From the NCBI GenBank assembly GCA_029783825.1, contig JAREIK010001333.1, forward strand, positions 1,380,784 through 1,444,783: a stretch of DNA of 64,000 nucleotides, written 5' to 3'. The notes under the pieces are model-generated. The model saw only the letters and a list, made by a program, of their open reading frames with translations. It had not been told where the DNA came from and ran no database searches. The position numbers and the translations under genes are program-made. Of this stretch, positions 10,580 to 23,579 are shown piece by piece. Origin of the DNA: Sapria himalayana (taxonomy: Eukaryota > Streptophyta > Magnoliopsida > Malpighiales > Rafflesiaceae). Within the stretch, counting starts at the first letter, position 1, and each line of letters starts with the position of its first letter.

Positions 10580-12506
10580 GCATCCCAATATGCCCAAAAT
10601 AGATTACTTACCCCAAATTTCATAAAAATTTGGGGTTGTAACATTTATTCAAGATGCTAAAATTTTAAAAAACTATGCCCAAAATATAATAAATATTTTT
10701 TCATAGGATATCCTAAAAAATCTAAGGGATCTTATTTTTTTATTCCACTGAGAACGAAGTATTTTTTGCTCGCACTTGGATTTTTTCTAGAATTGATCAC
10801 AAAAAGACTAGTGGGAGAAAGATTAAACTTAATGAACTTCAAGAACCACAAGATAATATTGAGAACAAGATGTAACTTGAGCATAATTCACAAATTATTG
10901 CAGGAAAAATAAATTAAAGAGACACAACTACTACCTAGTTAAAAATAGAGGTCATCATGCTTTTAATAGATATGATTTTTTTAAAAAAATATCATTGTAA
11001 CATTCTACTAATAGATCAAGATAGGCTTACAATTGGCATAGATAAAATATAAGGCCTAGAATCAAAAAAAATAGCATTGATTTATGAGATATGAGATAGA
11101 ATCCATGTATATTCTGCATGTATGGAGCTTGGTGGACTTACATGGATAAATAAAACCTATTTGGTGCAAATAGACTCACCAGACTTGGATGAGAAAGTGC
11201 AAACTTATAAAAGAGTGATTAACAACGAAGGGGCTCCTAACAAATTCATAGCATTTAACTTAGATAAAATATCTTTACATATTGTAATGTTCAAATCAAT
11301 TAGTATATTGCTTGTGATAGCTACATTTTATGATGGTGAAATTTGGAAAATATATTTGAAGACCACTTTTCTTAATGAAAAACTAGAAAAGGATATGTAA
11401 ATAATAAAACTTGAAAATTTCATCAATATAATGAATGCCAAAAATGTATGTAAGATGTATTGATCTATTTATGGATTACTATTAACTTCTTGTGATCAAA
11501 TTCTTCATTTTAATGATATAGTTAATGGGTTCGGCTTCATCAGTATTGTAGATGAACCATGTGTCTATAATAAAGTAAATTAGAGTATTGTTATCTTCCT
11601 AGTATTATATGTGAATTAACAAATTTTTCTTTGAGAATGATATCCCTACCTTACAATATATCAAGACTTTGTTGGGGAGCTACTTTTCTTTGAAAGACTT
11701 GAGAGAAGTTATAGATATTTTAGGTGCGGAGATATAAAGAGATTAATCAAGAGTTTGCTTGACATAAGTTAGAATACATGCAAAGACATGGTGCTAAAAA
11801 GGTTTAGCATTGAAGATATAAGAAGGAAATAATACTTGTGTGTCATGACTTAACTCTTTCAATGCATAAGTGTCATTTGACACAAGAAAATGGAGCACAT
11901 TAGTAGGGTTTCATATACATTTACTTTTAGATCTATCATACATGTCATATTATGTACTCATTCTAATATCTCAAATGCTTTGAGCATGATGAGTAGATAT
12001 CAAGTAGATCTCAGGAAGAGTCATTAGATAACAACCAAGAATATTCTTAAATAATTAAAAGGAATAAAAATGCATTCTTGGTATTCTAGAGGTGAGGAAG
12101 AGCAATGTGCAAAAGGATGCACAAATACTACCTTCCAACTAATAAGGATGATTCTTAATCAGAGTCTGCCTATGTGTTTGCTTGAATGATAGTGCTTCAA
12201 GAAATAAAAGTTTGAACGACAAAACAACAGCTAATTTTACTATAGAAGTCGAGTACATTACTTCTAGTCAAGAAGTTTAAATATGTACTTATGGTGGTTC
12301 CTAGCGTTAAGTATCTAGTACAACTCTAATGTGAAAATAATGAAGTAATTATGCAAGCTAAGAAACCTAGATTTCAACAATGATCCAAAATCATCTTTAA
12401 CCTATTGTCCTATTGACGAAACCTTTGGCACAACAAAACAAGAACATCACCCTAAACCACTTGGCATTCATTACACGAGTAATCAATTTTAGTGTAAATG
12501 AGAGAT
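10580..12506 (+). pseudogene. Copia-2: integrase tail, reverse transcriptase and RNase H remnant
   Basis: Plus-strand frames read through the 3' half of a TNT1-94/Angela-like copia pol. Around 10700-10870 is a KVFFARTGIF...DHKKTSGRKI-like integrase tail. At 11122-11400 is an open piece with IDSPDLDEKVQTYK and MFKSISILLVIATFYDGEIW, matching the RT block AMLKSIRILLAIAAYYDYEIWQMDVKTAFLNG. At 11530-11600 is FGFISIVDEPCVYNK, at 11950-12010 the ALSMMSRYQ region, and at 12430-12480 the closing KQEHHPKPLGIHYTS. Many stops intervene. No gag or 5' LTR was found, so the element is 5'-truncated as well as decayed. Confidence 0.85.
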
Positions 12507-13095
12507 TGTTGGTGTATGCCCATAAAATCAATCATGAGATAATTGCATAATAGATATTCATCATATTTTATTAAAAAAATTCATTGTTAAGATTTTATTT
12601 TCTATGTAATATGAATATCCATATCAAAGTCCACAAATATTCGAATATTATTGTAAATAATAATGATAATAATGATAATATATTCAAAAATATTATGTGT
12701 CTAGACAGATGATAAGATTGTCATAGATATGAGATGCCCAATTGATATATGAGTGCATATTAGTGAATATATATAACTGACCCACCATGAGAATATCATA
12801 TGGCTTATTGTGTATGAAATATGCAATTCTCATAGTGATATTTTTGTAAGAGATCTTTGGACTATAATAGAATGAACTTTAAAGGTTATAATTGGTTAAT
12901 GCACAAATCATGAAGATAAATATGAGTAATTAATATATGATTTATCTCTCCTAAATAATAGGAAAGATATCTTAGACTCATTAATTGAGTGAAATTGAAG
13001 ATGCATGGTCATGCTCAAAGGAGTCGATTTGAGATATCATGTTTGTTTGATTTGATAGTCTATTCACGTATAAAGAAATTAAAGATTGAACTATA
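12507..13095 (+). repeat. Copia-2 3' LTR
   Basis: Begins TGTTGGTGTATGCCC directly after the polypurine-like GAGAGAT. This matches the familiar Angela-type junction GGGAGATTGTTGGAATATGCCC of plant genomes. The body includes typical LTR text such as the GATCTTTGGACTATAATAGAATGAAC region. It runs into (TA)n and (CA)n microsatellites near 13090, so its true end is lost. Confidence 0.75.
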
Positions 13096-13215
13096 TATAT
13101 ATATACACGCACATACACACATGTGTAATATATATATATCTATATGAACATATAAACACACACACACACAACAATTATGTGTATGTCTAGATACACACAC
13201 ACACACACACACACA
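13091..13215. repeat. (TA)n/(CA)n compound microsatellite
   Basis: TATATATATATACACGCACAC followed by two (AC)n runs near 13155-13170 and 13193-13214. It terminates the copia-2 LTR. Confidence 0.9.
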
Positions 13216-13375
13216 AAGCTAGCAACTCGGGTAGGCGGGTTGGGCTAGGTTGAGCCCATGCCCCATACCAAGCCAAGGAAATAATCGAGATGGTCAAGCC
13301 AAGCCTAATTTAAACTTGGCTGCTATTTTGCTGGCCCATCCCAAACCTATATAAGGCTAGCAGGCTAGACTACTC
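13216..13375. repeat. GC-richer insert with repeated AAGCC/GGCTTGG words
   Basis: About 160 bp of mixed composition between AT-rich flanks, bounded by GCTAGC words (near 13219 and 13356) and containing GGGTTGGGCTAGG and CCAAGCCTAA-type motifs that can pair with each other. It resembles the CCATGCC/GGCATGG-rich ends of the hAT element at 20317-24842 more than any coding sequence. Probably a short MITE or a fragment of one; the family is uncertain. Confidence 0.35.
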
Positions 13376-13379
13376 TTAT

Positions 13380-14285
13380 ATGAAAAAATGTGAAACTATT
13401 TTATTCATTAAATAACTTTCATTCTCTATTATTTGTTAATTTTTTTTTACCCTCCCCCCAATCCTTCCTTACCAACCCCAGGGTAGATGCATACAATAAA
13501 CTTCAATACTAATCAATCATCTTAATAATGATCATGACCAAACAAATTTAACTTTAAAAGTCTTATAAGATCCAGAACGTTAGTAATGGTTTAAACGCAT
13601 CTAACATTCTTTATTATTTGTTTCATTTTAGTTATGATGATTTTTCTCTTGCAAATAATGTCACATTGCCTTGTTTTTCTTTTTTTTTTTTGCTTCATAT
13701 GTTTATATCATATGTTTGCTCAAAAAAAAACATAAATTTCTCAAACATGAAGCTAAATCTACATGAATTTTCCCATTCTTTGTAATATACTAACTGCTTG
13801 AATATTACAACCCCTAAAAACTATAAATCATTAAAAACCATAATAATGGATTGTATAACTTAAAACTTCATAATCACCATTGAATAATCCAAAATCTAAT
13901 TGAATTGAGTAAAATGCAACAACAAAGATACAAAATTTTATAGAATTTTTATTTTGAAGGTAAGAGTACTTTGACAACTTTGCTTATGCCTTTTGAACTC
14001 CAATCCAATAACATTAAATAATATAAAAAAAAACTCAAAACCAAATAAAAATACAAAAATATCATACTCCTATTAGAATAATCATTAAAATATAAATCTA
14101 AAAATCATTCTCAGTGGAGACAAGATAATCAACAACAATAATATTTGAATCTTCCTTAGATAATCGAATATCTTTTACTTCTTGCACATCTACAATTCAT
14201 AAAACAAAAATATTTATTGTTATAACTTGTAAGTAAGAAACAAAGAAAAAAAAGTTCTGGGAGCAAGTAATTTTTACAAGAATGC
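13380..14285. other. AT-rich DNA, nothing recognised
   Basis: No protein frame, RNA gene or repeat boundary that I can support. There is a poly-T/poly-A pair near 13679-13730. Confidence 0.5.
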
Positions 14286-14289
14286 CTAA

Positions 14290-16185
14290 TTTCTTTAAAA
14301 TCATGTAGCCAATTATGAGTACATACCATGACATGGGGCTTGGAGTTTCTATAACATGAATTTGTAATTCTATGAAGTGGCTATGACATCATGCATTTGC
14401 CTTCTTATCTTTAATAAAGGTTTGTGTCACTAGGAAATGGCCATGCCATCGTATAGGATTTCTCATATTGATGCATGGTCATGGCCATATGATAAAGTTA
14501 TAATATTGACATTGATACTTCTTGATTATTATATGATTATAACATTGTGATATAGCAGCGACACTAAAAAAGGACTCGTGTAACCTATGGTCGTGATACT
14601 AGGAATTGGCCACAACATAAAATTTACTTTTTATGTCTTCAAGTCTCTATGGTGCTATGGGTAGCAATGACACTAGCCTTCTCTTCTCTCATATTTTATG
14701 TTTCTATAGTACTAAAAGAATATAGCTACACTACAATTATCTTGAATATTATAGTCATGATTTTTCCTTCCTTTTAAGTCAATAATTGTGACATTGGAAA
14801 ATGGCTATACTCGAGTAATATTTTCTATAATTTTTTGTGTCACAAAAATCATGGCTTTGAATAATAGGCATGGTTTGGCCTAGATAATTTTAGACCTATA
14901 ACTTTATGTAGCTCAAAAGTCATGGATTTATAAAAAAAATCATATCTCTAACTTTAGACTACCATAGCTATTTAAATTTTATGAGATAGGTATGATTGTT
15001 GATAGAGTCATAATATATAAAGATTTTCATAACTAATTAGATAGAGTTTCGATCAAGAATGGATGTCAAAATTATGCAATACTAATTATTCTACCTCATT
15101 TGCTTAACACTTCCAAAAACCTATTAATTTCATGATTATTCATCAAAATTCTCCAAAAGTCCAAACTCATGAAATTAATTCACAATTTTTCTCATTCTAT
15201 GCCTACAACCAAAATATTTATGAATGTTCGATAGTTTGAATACCAAGCAATTTGCACACTAAAATAAATAACTTCTCCTTTTATGACAAAGTCTTTGTCA
15301 TCTCTAAAAATTGTTACAAATAGGTTTAAGTGATGTAGGGTTTAAAAATTAAGTAAACATGTGGGTAATTGGATTTGAACTTTGCTTAATATAATAAATT
15401 AGTAGAGCAAATTTAAGCAGACATATTGATAGTCATAGTTGGATTTGAGTTTTGCAACTATACATGTGGGCCATTGGATTTATAAATTCATTTATGTGGT
15501 GAATATATGCATTTATTATATTATGCATGTGAAAGATAAATTTTTGGGTTGCCTCCCAAGCACCACTATAATTAATATTTGTAGAAAGACCATCAAAATC
15601 TATTTTCCTTCATAAGAGATCTCTAATATTCATGTTATCTTCTTAGTATATTGTTTTACCTTCTTATTTGTTTCTTTGTTCATTCAGCTTCAACTACCCT
15701 TGTTCCTTGGGTTTTTTTCATCATTTATGCCATGAATTTGGTGAATTCCATGGAACCTTCTTCTATGTTGATTTATCCTTTTTTTTTATTGAATCTCCAA
15801 AGTTGCAATGTTGAGTATGATAATAACTTTTTCTTTATGTTTTTTCTTGCCCTTTTCATTTTGTAACTCCAATGTCATAGTGCTGGGTGAAGCCATAGCT
15901 TTGTCTTGAATTTTTTTTTTACCCTTTTCATTCTATAACTCCAAAGTCATCATATTGTGCATTGTTATGGCTTTGTCTTTAAGCTTTTGATAGACTAATT
16001 CATTCTATATCCCCAAAGTTGCGGCATTAGGCACATTTACATCTTTATCTTTACCATTTTCCATGACTATTTTATTCTATAACACCAAAGTCATAGTATT
16101 GTACATTGCTGCAAATTTGTTTTCAAGATTTTCTTAACCATTTTTATTCTATTATACCTTATGTCATGGTATAGTGCACAATCAC
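14290..16185 (-). repeat. Gypsy-1 3' non-coding region / LTR-like, with irregular repeats
   Basis: Lies directly downstream (minus sense) of a gypsy integrase end. Variants of CATAACTCCAAAGTCATAGT-ATTG and GGCCATGACATC recur every 60-120 bases from 14330 to 14900 and from 15860 to 16180. The theme is shared with 8700-9850, 25150-25700 and 40020-40860, where it adjoins other gypsy parts. By position it should be the 3' untranslated region or 3' LTR of gypsy-1. Exact LTR ends were not found. The Phe-rich frame at 15651-15866 (plus) is not convincing as a gene. Confidence 0.5.
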
Positions 16186-16189
16186 AGCC

Positions 16190-17450
16190 TTATCACTGAG
16201 TGGTTCCTCCATGATTTCCATCTCAACCATATAATATTTTACCCTTTTTCTATTCACCTTAAAATCTTTTATATTTCTTGATTTCACCATGACTGCCCCT
16301 TAAGCTATCACAAATATTATTTCAAATGGACCATTCTAGCGAGATTTCAACTTTCCTGAGAATAGCTTCAACTGAGAATTTGTTTTCAAGATTTCAACTT
16401 TCCTTCGTCATGCCATTATTTAGTTTTATCTTTATAAATATGTGAGTTATATACTTAATTTTTCTACTCTTCCAATTCATTCATATGTAGAACCCTTCTT
16501 TTATTTGCCTCCTTCAAATCATAATTCAACTTTTTGATAGTCATCATGCTTTATGTTCAAATTCAATAGGCATGCGACAAGGCTTTATAAAAATCAGCCG
16601 AAAGGAGGGTGTTCTTGTCGGTATCTTGAAAGTAGTTCCATAGGCCCATAATGTCTTCTCCAAACATTGAGACTAATTCTTTCTAGATGGATTGACTATT
16701 TTCTCCAAAATTTTTTTTATCTCCTCATTTGAGATTTTTGCTTGCTTATTTATTTATAGATAATATGCAAGGACTTTTTTATGATTAATTCCATGCTTGC
16801 CAAATATTCTTTAAATAATTTATTATAGAACTAAATTTTTCATCACTTATGATACACTGCAGTGCTCCAAATTGGACAAAAATATTTTTGTTTAAAAACT
16901 ATAAAATGACCCTGCATCAATTTTCTACATCACTCTCACTTCCACCCATTTTGATACTAGTTAGCTTCCAATATAATATATTATTTACCACAAGATACTA
17001 AAAAATGACCCACAAAATCTATTCCCATATATATCAAAGATTTCTAATTCTAAGATACTATTCAATGATATTTCATGTCATCTATATATTTTCCAATAGA
17101 TTTGGTATTTATCATAATATTGTGTCATGCTTTGAAATATAATCATACCTACCAATATGAGTGTGTCTATCATGGAGTGTTAGTAATAAAAATGAGTATA
17201 TGAAAGATAATCAAACTTTACTCACCTTTAAAAGTTCTCTCCACATTTAATATCTATATGCATTCTTTGAAGTTAAATTGAATGTGTCCTTTCCATCTAT
17301 CAACAAACTAATGATTACTAGAAAATTTGGTTGCTTGTGGAGTGATGAATTTCCAGAATAATTTTAGAAAACTATAGCTATGTAATTGTATTGCTGCTTA
17401 TTTTATAACAAAGACAACTTAATCAATAAAAAAAAACTCTCTGGTTTCCT
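16190..17450 (-). pseudogene. Gypsy-1 integrase remnant (Athila/Tat-like)
   Basis: Reading the minus strand from high to low coordinates gives: a QATKFSSN-H-FVD region near 17340 like the H2C2 linker; FGALQCIISDEKF (16840-16880), matching the core RAIISDGGSHF; QAKISNEEIKKILEKIVNPSRK-W (16670-16760), matching QAEVSNREIKRILEKTVN; ALWAYGT-F-like text at 16640; then the FYKALSHAY-like YRLVFGKACHLPVELEHKA equivalent (16530-16600); and finally KLFSGKLKSR-NGPFEI...GAV (16270-16370). The last block, with FKVN-KRVKYYM, is the characteristic Athila/Tat integrase C-terminus. It is broken by many stops and no longer active. Confidence 0.85.
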
Positions 17451-18250
17451 CCAAATTAGTATTATGTTTAATGTTAATAGCTAGATCATTAATATTTTAT
17501 CACCTCAATCATAAATCTCTACTATCCAAGATAACTTCCCAATATAATTCTTGATATTTTTCCTTCTAATACTTTCTATATTAGTTATTGATGTTGGATA
17601 AGTAATTATCTTGATGACATCATCTACAAGAATAGTTGAGATAAAGTGTCTCTTCCATTATTTCTCCATTTCCTTGACATTGCAAAATATATTGATTTTT
17701 TCAACTTCTTGTTCCTAGTACTCCTCCTCCACTTCCTTTGTATTATCTACTAAAACTTCATTATTATTTTCTTCTTCTAGTATTATCAAGACTATATCTT
17801 CAATTTTCTTATTAGGGATCTCAACATCAACTATCTTCACATTAGCCACTAAAACGTCAGTTATAGTGCTTTCATCATATTTTTCAACTTCCTCAATTTA
17901 TTTTATATTAGTCACTAAGACTTTTGATGCAGAATGTCTTTTAAAGATAACAAAGTTAGTATGTTCATCATTCTCCCTCCATCCTCCCTCCCTATTTTTT
18001 ATGATGACATTTGATATTGTCAATTCATTTAGCAACCGAGTATGTATATCGTCACTCTTAAAGTGTCAGATATTGGACAAGGATTATTAAATATGCTCCT
18101 CTCATGTCTTCTTGATCTTCACTGTCTATAACTCACTTTTGGTTAAAAATAGTATTGATTTATGTTACGATGAGGTGTATAATAAAAGTCATTGTTTGGT
18201 GAATTATAAGCCTCCTCGCTTTGATATTTTGAAGTTTTTTCCTGCATTTC
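17395..18250. repeat. Diverged tandem duplication, copy 1
   Basis: About 850 bp that recurs immediately downstream at 18275-19120. Shared landmarks in the same order are AACTCTCTGGTTTCCTCCAA / AACTCTTTGGTTTCCTCCAA, TAGTATTATGTTTAATGT, TTCCATTATTTCTCC, TGACATTGCAAAATAT, CAACATCAACTATCT, TTCATCATTCTCCCTCCATC and GAGGTGTATAATAAAA. The order and the upstream position suggest it belongs to the gypsy-1 RNase H/linker region (minus). The short frame at 17866-18090 is a by-product. Confidence 0.8.
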
Positions 18251-18274
18251 ATTTCATTTATTCTTGAGTAATGC

Positions 18275-19120
18275 TTATTTTATAATAAGGACAACTCAAT
18301 CAAGAAAACAAACTCTTTGGTTTCCTCCAAAGTAGTATTATGTTTAATGTCCATAGCTAGACCTTAATATTTGATCATCTCAATCAAAAACCCCTACTAT
18401 CCAAGGTAACTTTCGAGTATAATTCTTAATCTCTTTTTTTCTTATACTTTCCGTATTAGTTGTTGACATTAGATAAGTAATATCTTGATGACATCCTCTA
18501 CAAGGATAGCTGAGATGAAGTGCTTCTTCCATTATTTCTCCCTTACCTTGACATTGCAAAATATTTTGATTTTTTCAACTTATTGTCACTAGTTCTCCTC
18601 CTCTACTTCTTTTGTATCATCCACTAAAACTTCATTATTTTCATTTTCTTCTAGCATAATCAATATTATATCTTCAATTTTCTCATCAAGGATTTCAACA
18701 TCAACTATCTCCACATTAGCCACTAAAATTGTTGTTATAGTTCTTTCATCAAATTTTTCAACTTCCTCAATTTCTTCTATATCACTTATCAGCCACTAAG
18801 ACTTCTGATGCAGAATATCTTTCAAAGATAACAAAGTTAATGAGTTCATCATTCTCCCTCCATCATCACTCCCTATTTTCTATAATGACATTTGATCTTG
18901 TCAATTCATTTAGCAATTGAGTATGTATATCTTCACATTAAGATTCGGAGATTGGATAAAAATTATTAAATATGCTCCTTTCATGTCATCTAGATATTCA
19001 CTCTCTATAACTCACTTCAGGTTAATAATAGTTTTGATTTATGTTACCATGAGGTGTATAATAAAAATCACTTCTTGGTGAATAATAAGCCTCCTCGCAT
19101 TGATATTTTGAAATATTTCC
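18275..19120. repeat. Diverged tandem duplication, copy 2
   Basis: Direct-orientation partner of 17395-18250, with scattered substitutions and small indels (roughly 85-90% identity by eye). It is clearly older than the tandem duplication at 21132-23570. The two units are separated by about 25 bp of non-shared sequence. Confidence 0.8.
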
Positions 19121-19124
19121 TTAA

Positions 19125-20310
19125 TAAATAGGTTTAGGGTTTTCTTGAATGATTATCTACAAATTATCTTTTGATTCGTGGGCTAACAAAAGAAAAGGAA
19201 ATAATAGAAAAAGAAGAAATAAATCACAACAAATCCACAATTTAAATAAGATACTAAGATAAAGTTATTTGATCCAAGAAAGACTAACAAATTATAATAT
19301 CTAAACTTCTTAAAAAGAATTATCATTTTTCTAAGATAATTATATTAATTCATATTGACTAACCAAATTAAATAATCTCTAACAATGATGTCAAAAATAT
19401 ATTTTGAATTTATATGATGTCCAATTTTATTAGTTAGACTATATCCCAAAAGATCATTAGTAAAGATTTCTCATCAACAAATATGTATAAATATATGAGT
19501 CATAAAAATAGTAAAGAATACTTTGTCCAGATATTGATCCTACAAAAATTATATCAATAGTTTAATCAATCGATAATAAGACAATACAATTATAATAGGA
19601 AAGATATTTTCAGATTTAGGTATGATTCTTAGTTCCGATGATTTATGACTTGATTCATATGTAGTATATTCAAATAGTTTGATTTATGTTAAGTGAGGAT
19701 ATAGAACAAATGTTGAATCATCGTAGAATGACCATTTATCCTAATAACATACAAGGTGATTATCATTAGTGAGCCTATACAAATAATAGTCCTCTCATAA
19801 TTATCACATTAATAATTTATTACCGAGATAACAAATTAATTATCTCTACACAAGGTTTATTTACAAGTTCATACCTTTTAGGTAACTTATCAAAATTATT
19901 AATAGTTACTTTGTATACACATTCTTATTTTCTAGTCTCATGTATCATAAAGGCAAAAATAATATGGTTTATAAGTATTTAAAACTTTTGACTTTATAAA
20001 TACCATACTCATATAATTAATATATTTTTTTTTCAATTCTCAATATTAGGAACCATGAGGCAAAGTAACTTAAAGGGTTATTACTACCTTGTAAGTTACC
20101 ATACACTCATCATGTACTATGCTTACCTATCACAATCCTTCATAGTAATGATGTGACTCCTAAACTAAATGTGAAACCCATAGGAGAATATTTTATTAAT
20201 TACCATATCAATCAAGAACTAGTTCTTCTAGGACATGTATAATAGAGAAACATTTAAAATTATTTGAATTTTTAGTTTCATAAGTTTCATACTCATAATC
20301 ATTAGCATAC
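19125..20310. other. AT-rich intergenic DNA, nothing recognised
   Basis: No coding frame or repeat boundary that I can support between the tandem duplication and the hAT element. Confidence 0.45.
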
Positions 20311-20899
20311 ATCAAGTATGGATTTGTGGCCTAGTTGGGCAATCATGTCATGCTCGGCATGGCATGACTGTTGATCTATCAAGCTTGGCATAACCCATTT
20401 GGCCCATAGTTGGGCATGACCATGCCAAGCCATGTCGGATCATGTTGGATATTGGGTAGAAATCCAATTAAAATGTTTTTATATTTTAATTTATTATTTA
20501 TTGAAAAGAAATTACATTGAAATCATTAAATGAATTAAAATGAACTAAATAATTAAAAAAATTGACATTCAGCTCAACTAAAAATGAAAAAACAATTCAT
20601 TTCATAATGAAAAATAGAAAAGGATACATGTATATTATATATACATAGATAACATAAGATGAAGCATAAAACCATCAGTGCATAATGACATAATTAACAA
20701 ATATCCAAAAATAATGAAAATAAGATATCATATAAAAAAACATTCAAAAATCATTTGAGTCATTCCATGTCTATACCACTAATATGGTAGTATAGATACA
20801 AATCATCATTACCATTTAAGTGTCTTAAGTTGTTGTTAGTGGTGGTCTCTATATCCTCCATGTCCCATGAATCAATATCAACAAGGAACTCTTATGAAT

Positions 20900-21120
20900 C
20901 TCAAATCTTCTTAGTTCTTTATGCATGCAAATGCCTTTATAATATCTAGTCACAATCTCGATTTCTTATTTGAAATAACACTGGTTGTCACAAAATAATA
21001 AACTCCGATGTTATGCTAGATACCAGAGGGATAAATAGTAATTAGTATCCAAGTACCAAGATAACTTGGTCCTATTTGATGGACCACCCTATCATTTTTT
21101 CTTGGCTAATTGAATGAGAA
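20900..21120 (-). pseudogene. hAT transposase C-terminal (dimerisation) remnant
   Basis: The minus-strand frames read LVLGY-LLFIPLVSSITSEF followed by RNRDCD/KEIEIVTRYYKG and ICMHKELRRF. This parallels the hATC region LAIPVSTVASESAFS...LSPKTVEALVCTQDW of plant Ac/RICESLEEPER-type transposases. Stops interrupt it. The identification rests on spacing and on a few conserved positions. Confidence 0.55.
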
Positions 21121-21131
21121 AGTCATCATCT

Positions 21132-22349
21132 CCAAATATGATATCTATATCAGTACTCAGAACCTAGATTCAACTACCATACATAGTATCATAATATGTA
21201 AACAAGATGAATAAAACCTATAGATTGGTGTTCCTAGTTCATGCATGTAGATATGAATATCAAAATATTTTATATCTCTTCCCCATTAACCCTAGAATCC
21301 ATATAGGTAGATAAGCAATAAAGAGATAAAATGGAGGACTAGTATTTTAGGTACTTGGTTTCCATCTCAATAACCATGATACTATATGGAGGGTGGCCTA
21401 TATACTTGCTAAATATGCTACTAATATTCTATATAGATTTAAGTGTAATGCAAGTGGTAAGAGTGTACATAGACAAATACATGTTCATCTTGTCATAAGA
21501 AATTTTTACAATTCAATCAAAATCATCAATAATAAGTTGTTACTATTACTATTGACATAGTCAAATATCACATGTTGGTAGCCAACACATGACTCTACCA
21601 TTATGTAGATGTAATTCTAATGGTATCTTACATCAATTTAAATTTTTTTATTTTTTAGGCCCATTGACAAATAGAGTGTGCTAAACTCTTATTATTTGCT
21701 AGGTATCAAATAATATTTTAGTAAATTTATTATTTTTTCTAGTGTCTGAAAATTAACTTCATTTCTGCTTGTACTAATAGGTTAATTACATGACACATAT
21801 ATCTAACGTAAAAAATCTCATTTAATAGCCAATCTTTTATAGTTCTAATAATCATGCTAATAACTGCTCCACCATTAAAAGAATTATCAAAAATAGTACT
21901 ACATATTTTTTTTCTAAATATTATATTCCATAAAGATCATCATCATATACTCATATATGGCAAGACTATCATAAGAATGAATGATCTTGGGAAATATAAT
22001 TTTTTATTAAGTTTTTAGTTTGAATCTACATAGTAGGTACTGAGGCATGCGAATGTTAGATCATCATGACTAGTCCAGATATTAGACATCATGATAATCA
22101 CACTACTATATTTACTAAATTTATTAATTATTAATTATTTTTTTAACTTATAATATTTTATTATGTTAATCCTACTTATGGACCTAGGAATCTTATGATA
22201 AACATACTAGAAATAAGTATGCATAATACTGACTACTCTAGGATCCTCTAAAAATTTAATTGGAAGACTCGTAATTATAATTAGTTTGGACATGCACACT
22301 CTTAAATTCATTGTGGTACATGAAGGGGGTCAAGAAAACTGAACTAGAT
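21132..22349. repeat. Recent 1.2-kb tandem duplication, unit 1
   Basis: A 1,218-bp block repeated directly and without a gap at 22350-23570. By eye only about six differences occur: one inserted A (near 21237/22442) and single substitutions such as CCCCATT/CCACATT, TAGATGTAA/TAGATATAA and CAAATAATA/CAAATAGTA. Identity is therefore about 99.5%. The unit carries the transposase core on the minus strand. Both outer edges and the junction share TCCAA. Confidence 0.95.
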
Positions 22350-23570
22350 CCAAATATGATATCTATATCAGTACTCAGAACCTAGATTCAACTACCATAC
22401 ATAGTATCATAATATGTAAACAAGATGAATAAAACCTATAGAATTGGTGTTCCTAGTTCATGCATGTAGATATGAATATCAAAATATTTTATATCTCTTC
22501 CACATTAACCCTGGAATCCATATAGGTAGATAAGCAATAAAGAGATAAAATGGAGGACTAGTATTTTAGGTACTTGGTTTCCATCTCAATAACCATGATA
22601 CTATATGGAGGGTGGCCTATATACTTGCTAAATATGCTACTAATATTCTATATAGATTTAAGTGTAATGCAAGTGGTAAGAGTGTACATAGACAAATACA
22701 TGTTCATCTTGTCATAAGAAATTTTTACAATTCAATCAAAATCATCAATAATAAGTTGTTACTATTACTATTGACATAGTCAAATATCACATGTTGGTAG
22801 CCAACACATGACTCTACCATTATGTAGATATAATTCTAATGGTATCTTACATCAATTTAAATTTTTTTATTTTTTAGGCCCATTGACAAATAGAGTGTGC
22901 TAAACTCTTATTATTTGCTAGGTATCAAATAGTATTTTAGTAAATTTATTATTTTTTCTAGTGTCTGAAAATTAACTTCATTTCTGCTTGTACTAATAGG
23001 TTAATTACATGACACATATATCTAACGTAAAAAATCTCATTTAATAGCCAATCTTTTATAGTTCTAATAATCATGCTAATAACTGCTCCACCATTAAAAG
23101 AATTATCAAAAATAGTACTACATATTTTTTTTCTAAATATTATATTCCATAAAGATCATCATCATATACTCATATATGGCAAGACTATCATAAGAATGAA
23201 TGATCTTGGGAAATATAATTTTTTATTAAGTTTTTAGTTTGAATCTACATAGTAGGTACTGAGGCATGCGAATGTTAGATCATCATGACTAGTCCAGATA
23301 TTAGACATCATGATAATCACACTACTATATTTACTAAATTTATTAATTATTAATTATTTTTTTAACTTATAATATTTTATTATGTTAATCCTACTTATGG
23401 ACCTAGGAATCTTATGATAAACATACTAGAAATAAGTATGCATAATACTGACTACTCTAGGATCCTCTAAAAATTTAATTGGAAGACTCGTAATTATAAT
23501 TAGTTTGGACATGCACACTCTTAAATTCATTGTGGTACATGAAGGGGGTCAAGAAAGCTGAACTAGATCC
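22350..23570. repeat. Recent 1.2-kb tandem duplication, unit 2
   Basis: Near-identical second unit. It joins the unique BED-finger sequence at its high-coordinate side (AGATCCAATTTG), whereas unit 1 begins TCTCCAAATATG. The 5-bp TCCAA common to both edges is compatible with a microhomology-mediated or slippage event. Confidence 0.95.
22955..23115 (-). pseudogene. hAT transposase core remnant (copy in unit 2; also about 21738-21898)
   Basis: The minus strand reads DNSFNGGAVISMIIRTIKDW then EIFYVRYMCHVINLLVQAEMK. This matches the hAT catalytic core DNAS-ND-AI...LL-G-FHVRCCAHILNL-VQ, in which the Asp and the C-H-N spacing are conserved; here an Asp and the CHVINL segment can be seen. The following LEKIINLLKYYL corresponds to the IRESVKYV helix. 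Frame changes and stops disable it. Because of the tandem duplication the same core is present twice. Confidence 0.65.
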
Positions 23571-23579
23571 AATTTGAAA

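Noticed and set aside
15651..15866. A 71-codon hydrophobic frame that might be a small membrane protein
   Set aside because: Phe/Leu-rich frames are frequent by chance in T-rich DNA; no start context, no promoter, and it lies inside a gypsy non-coding repeat region.
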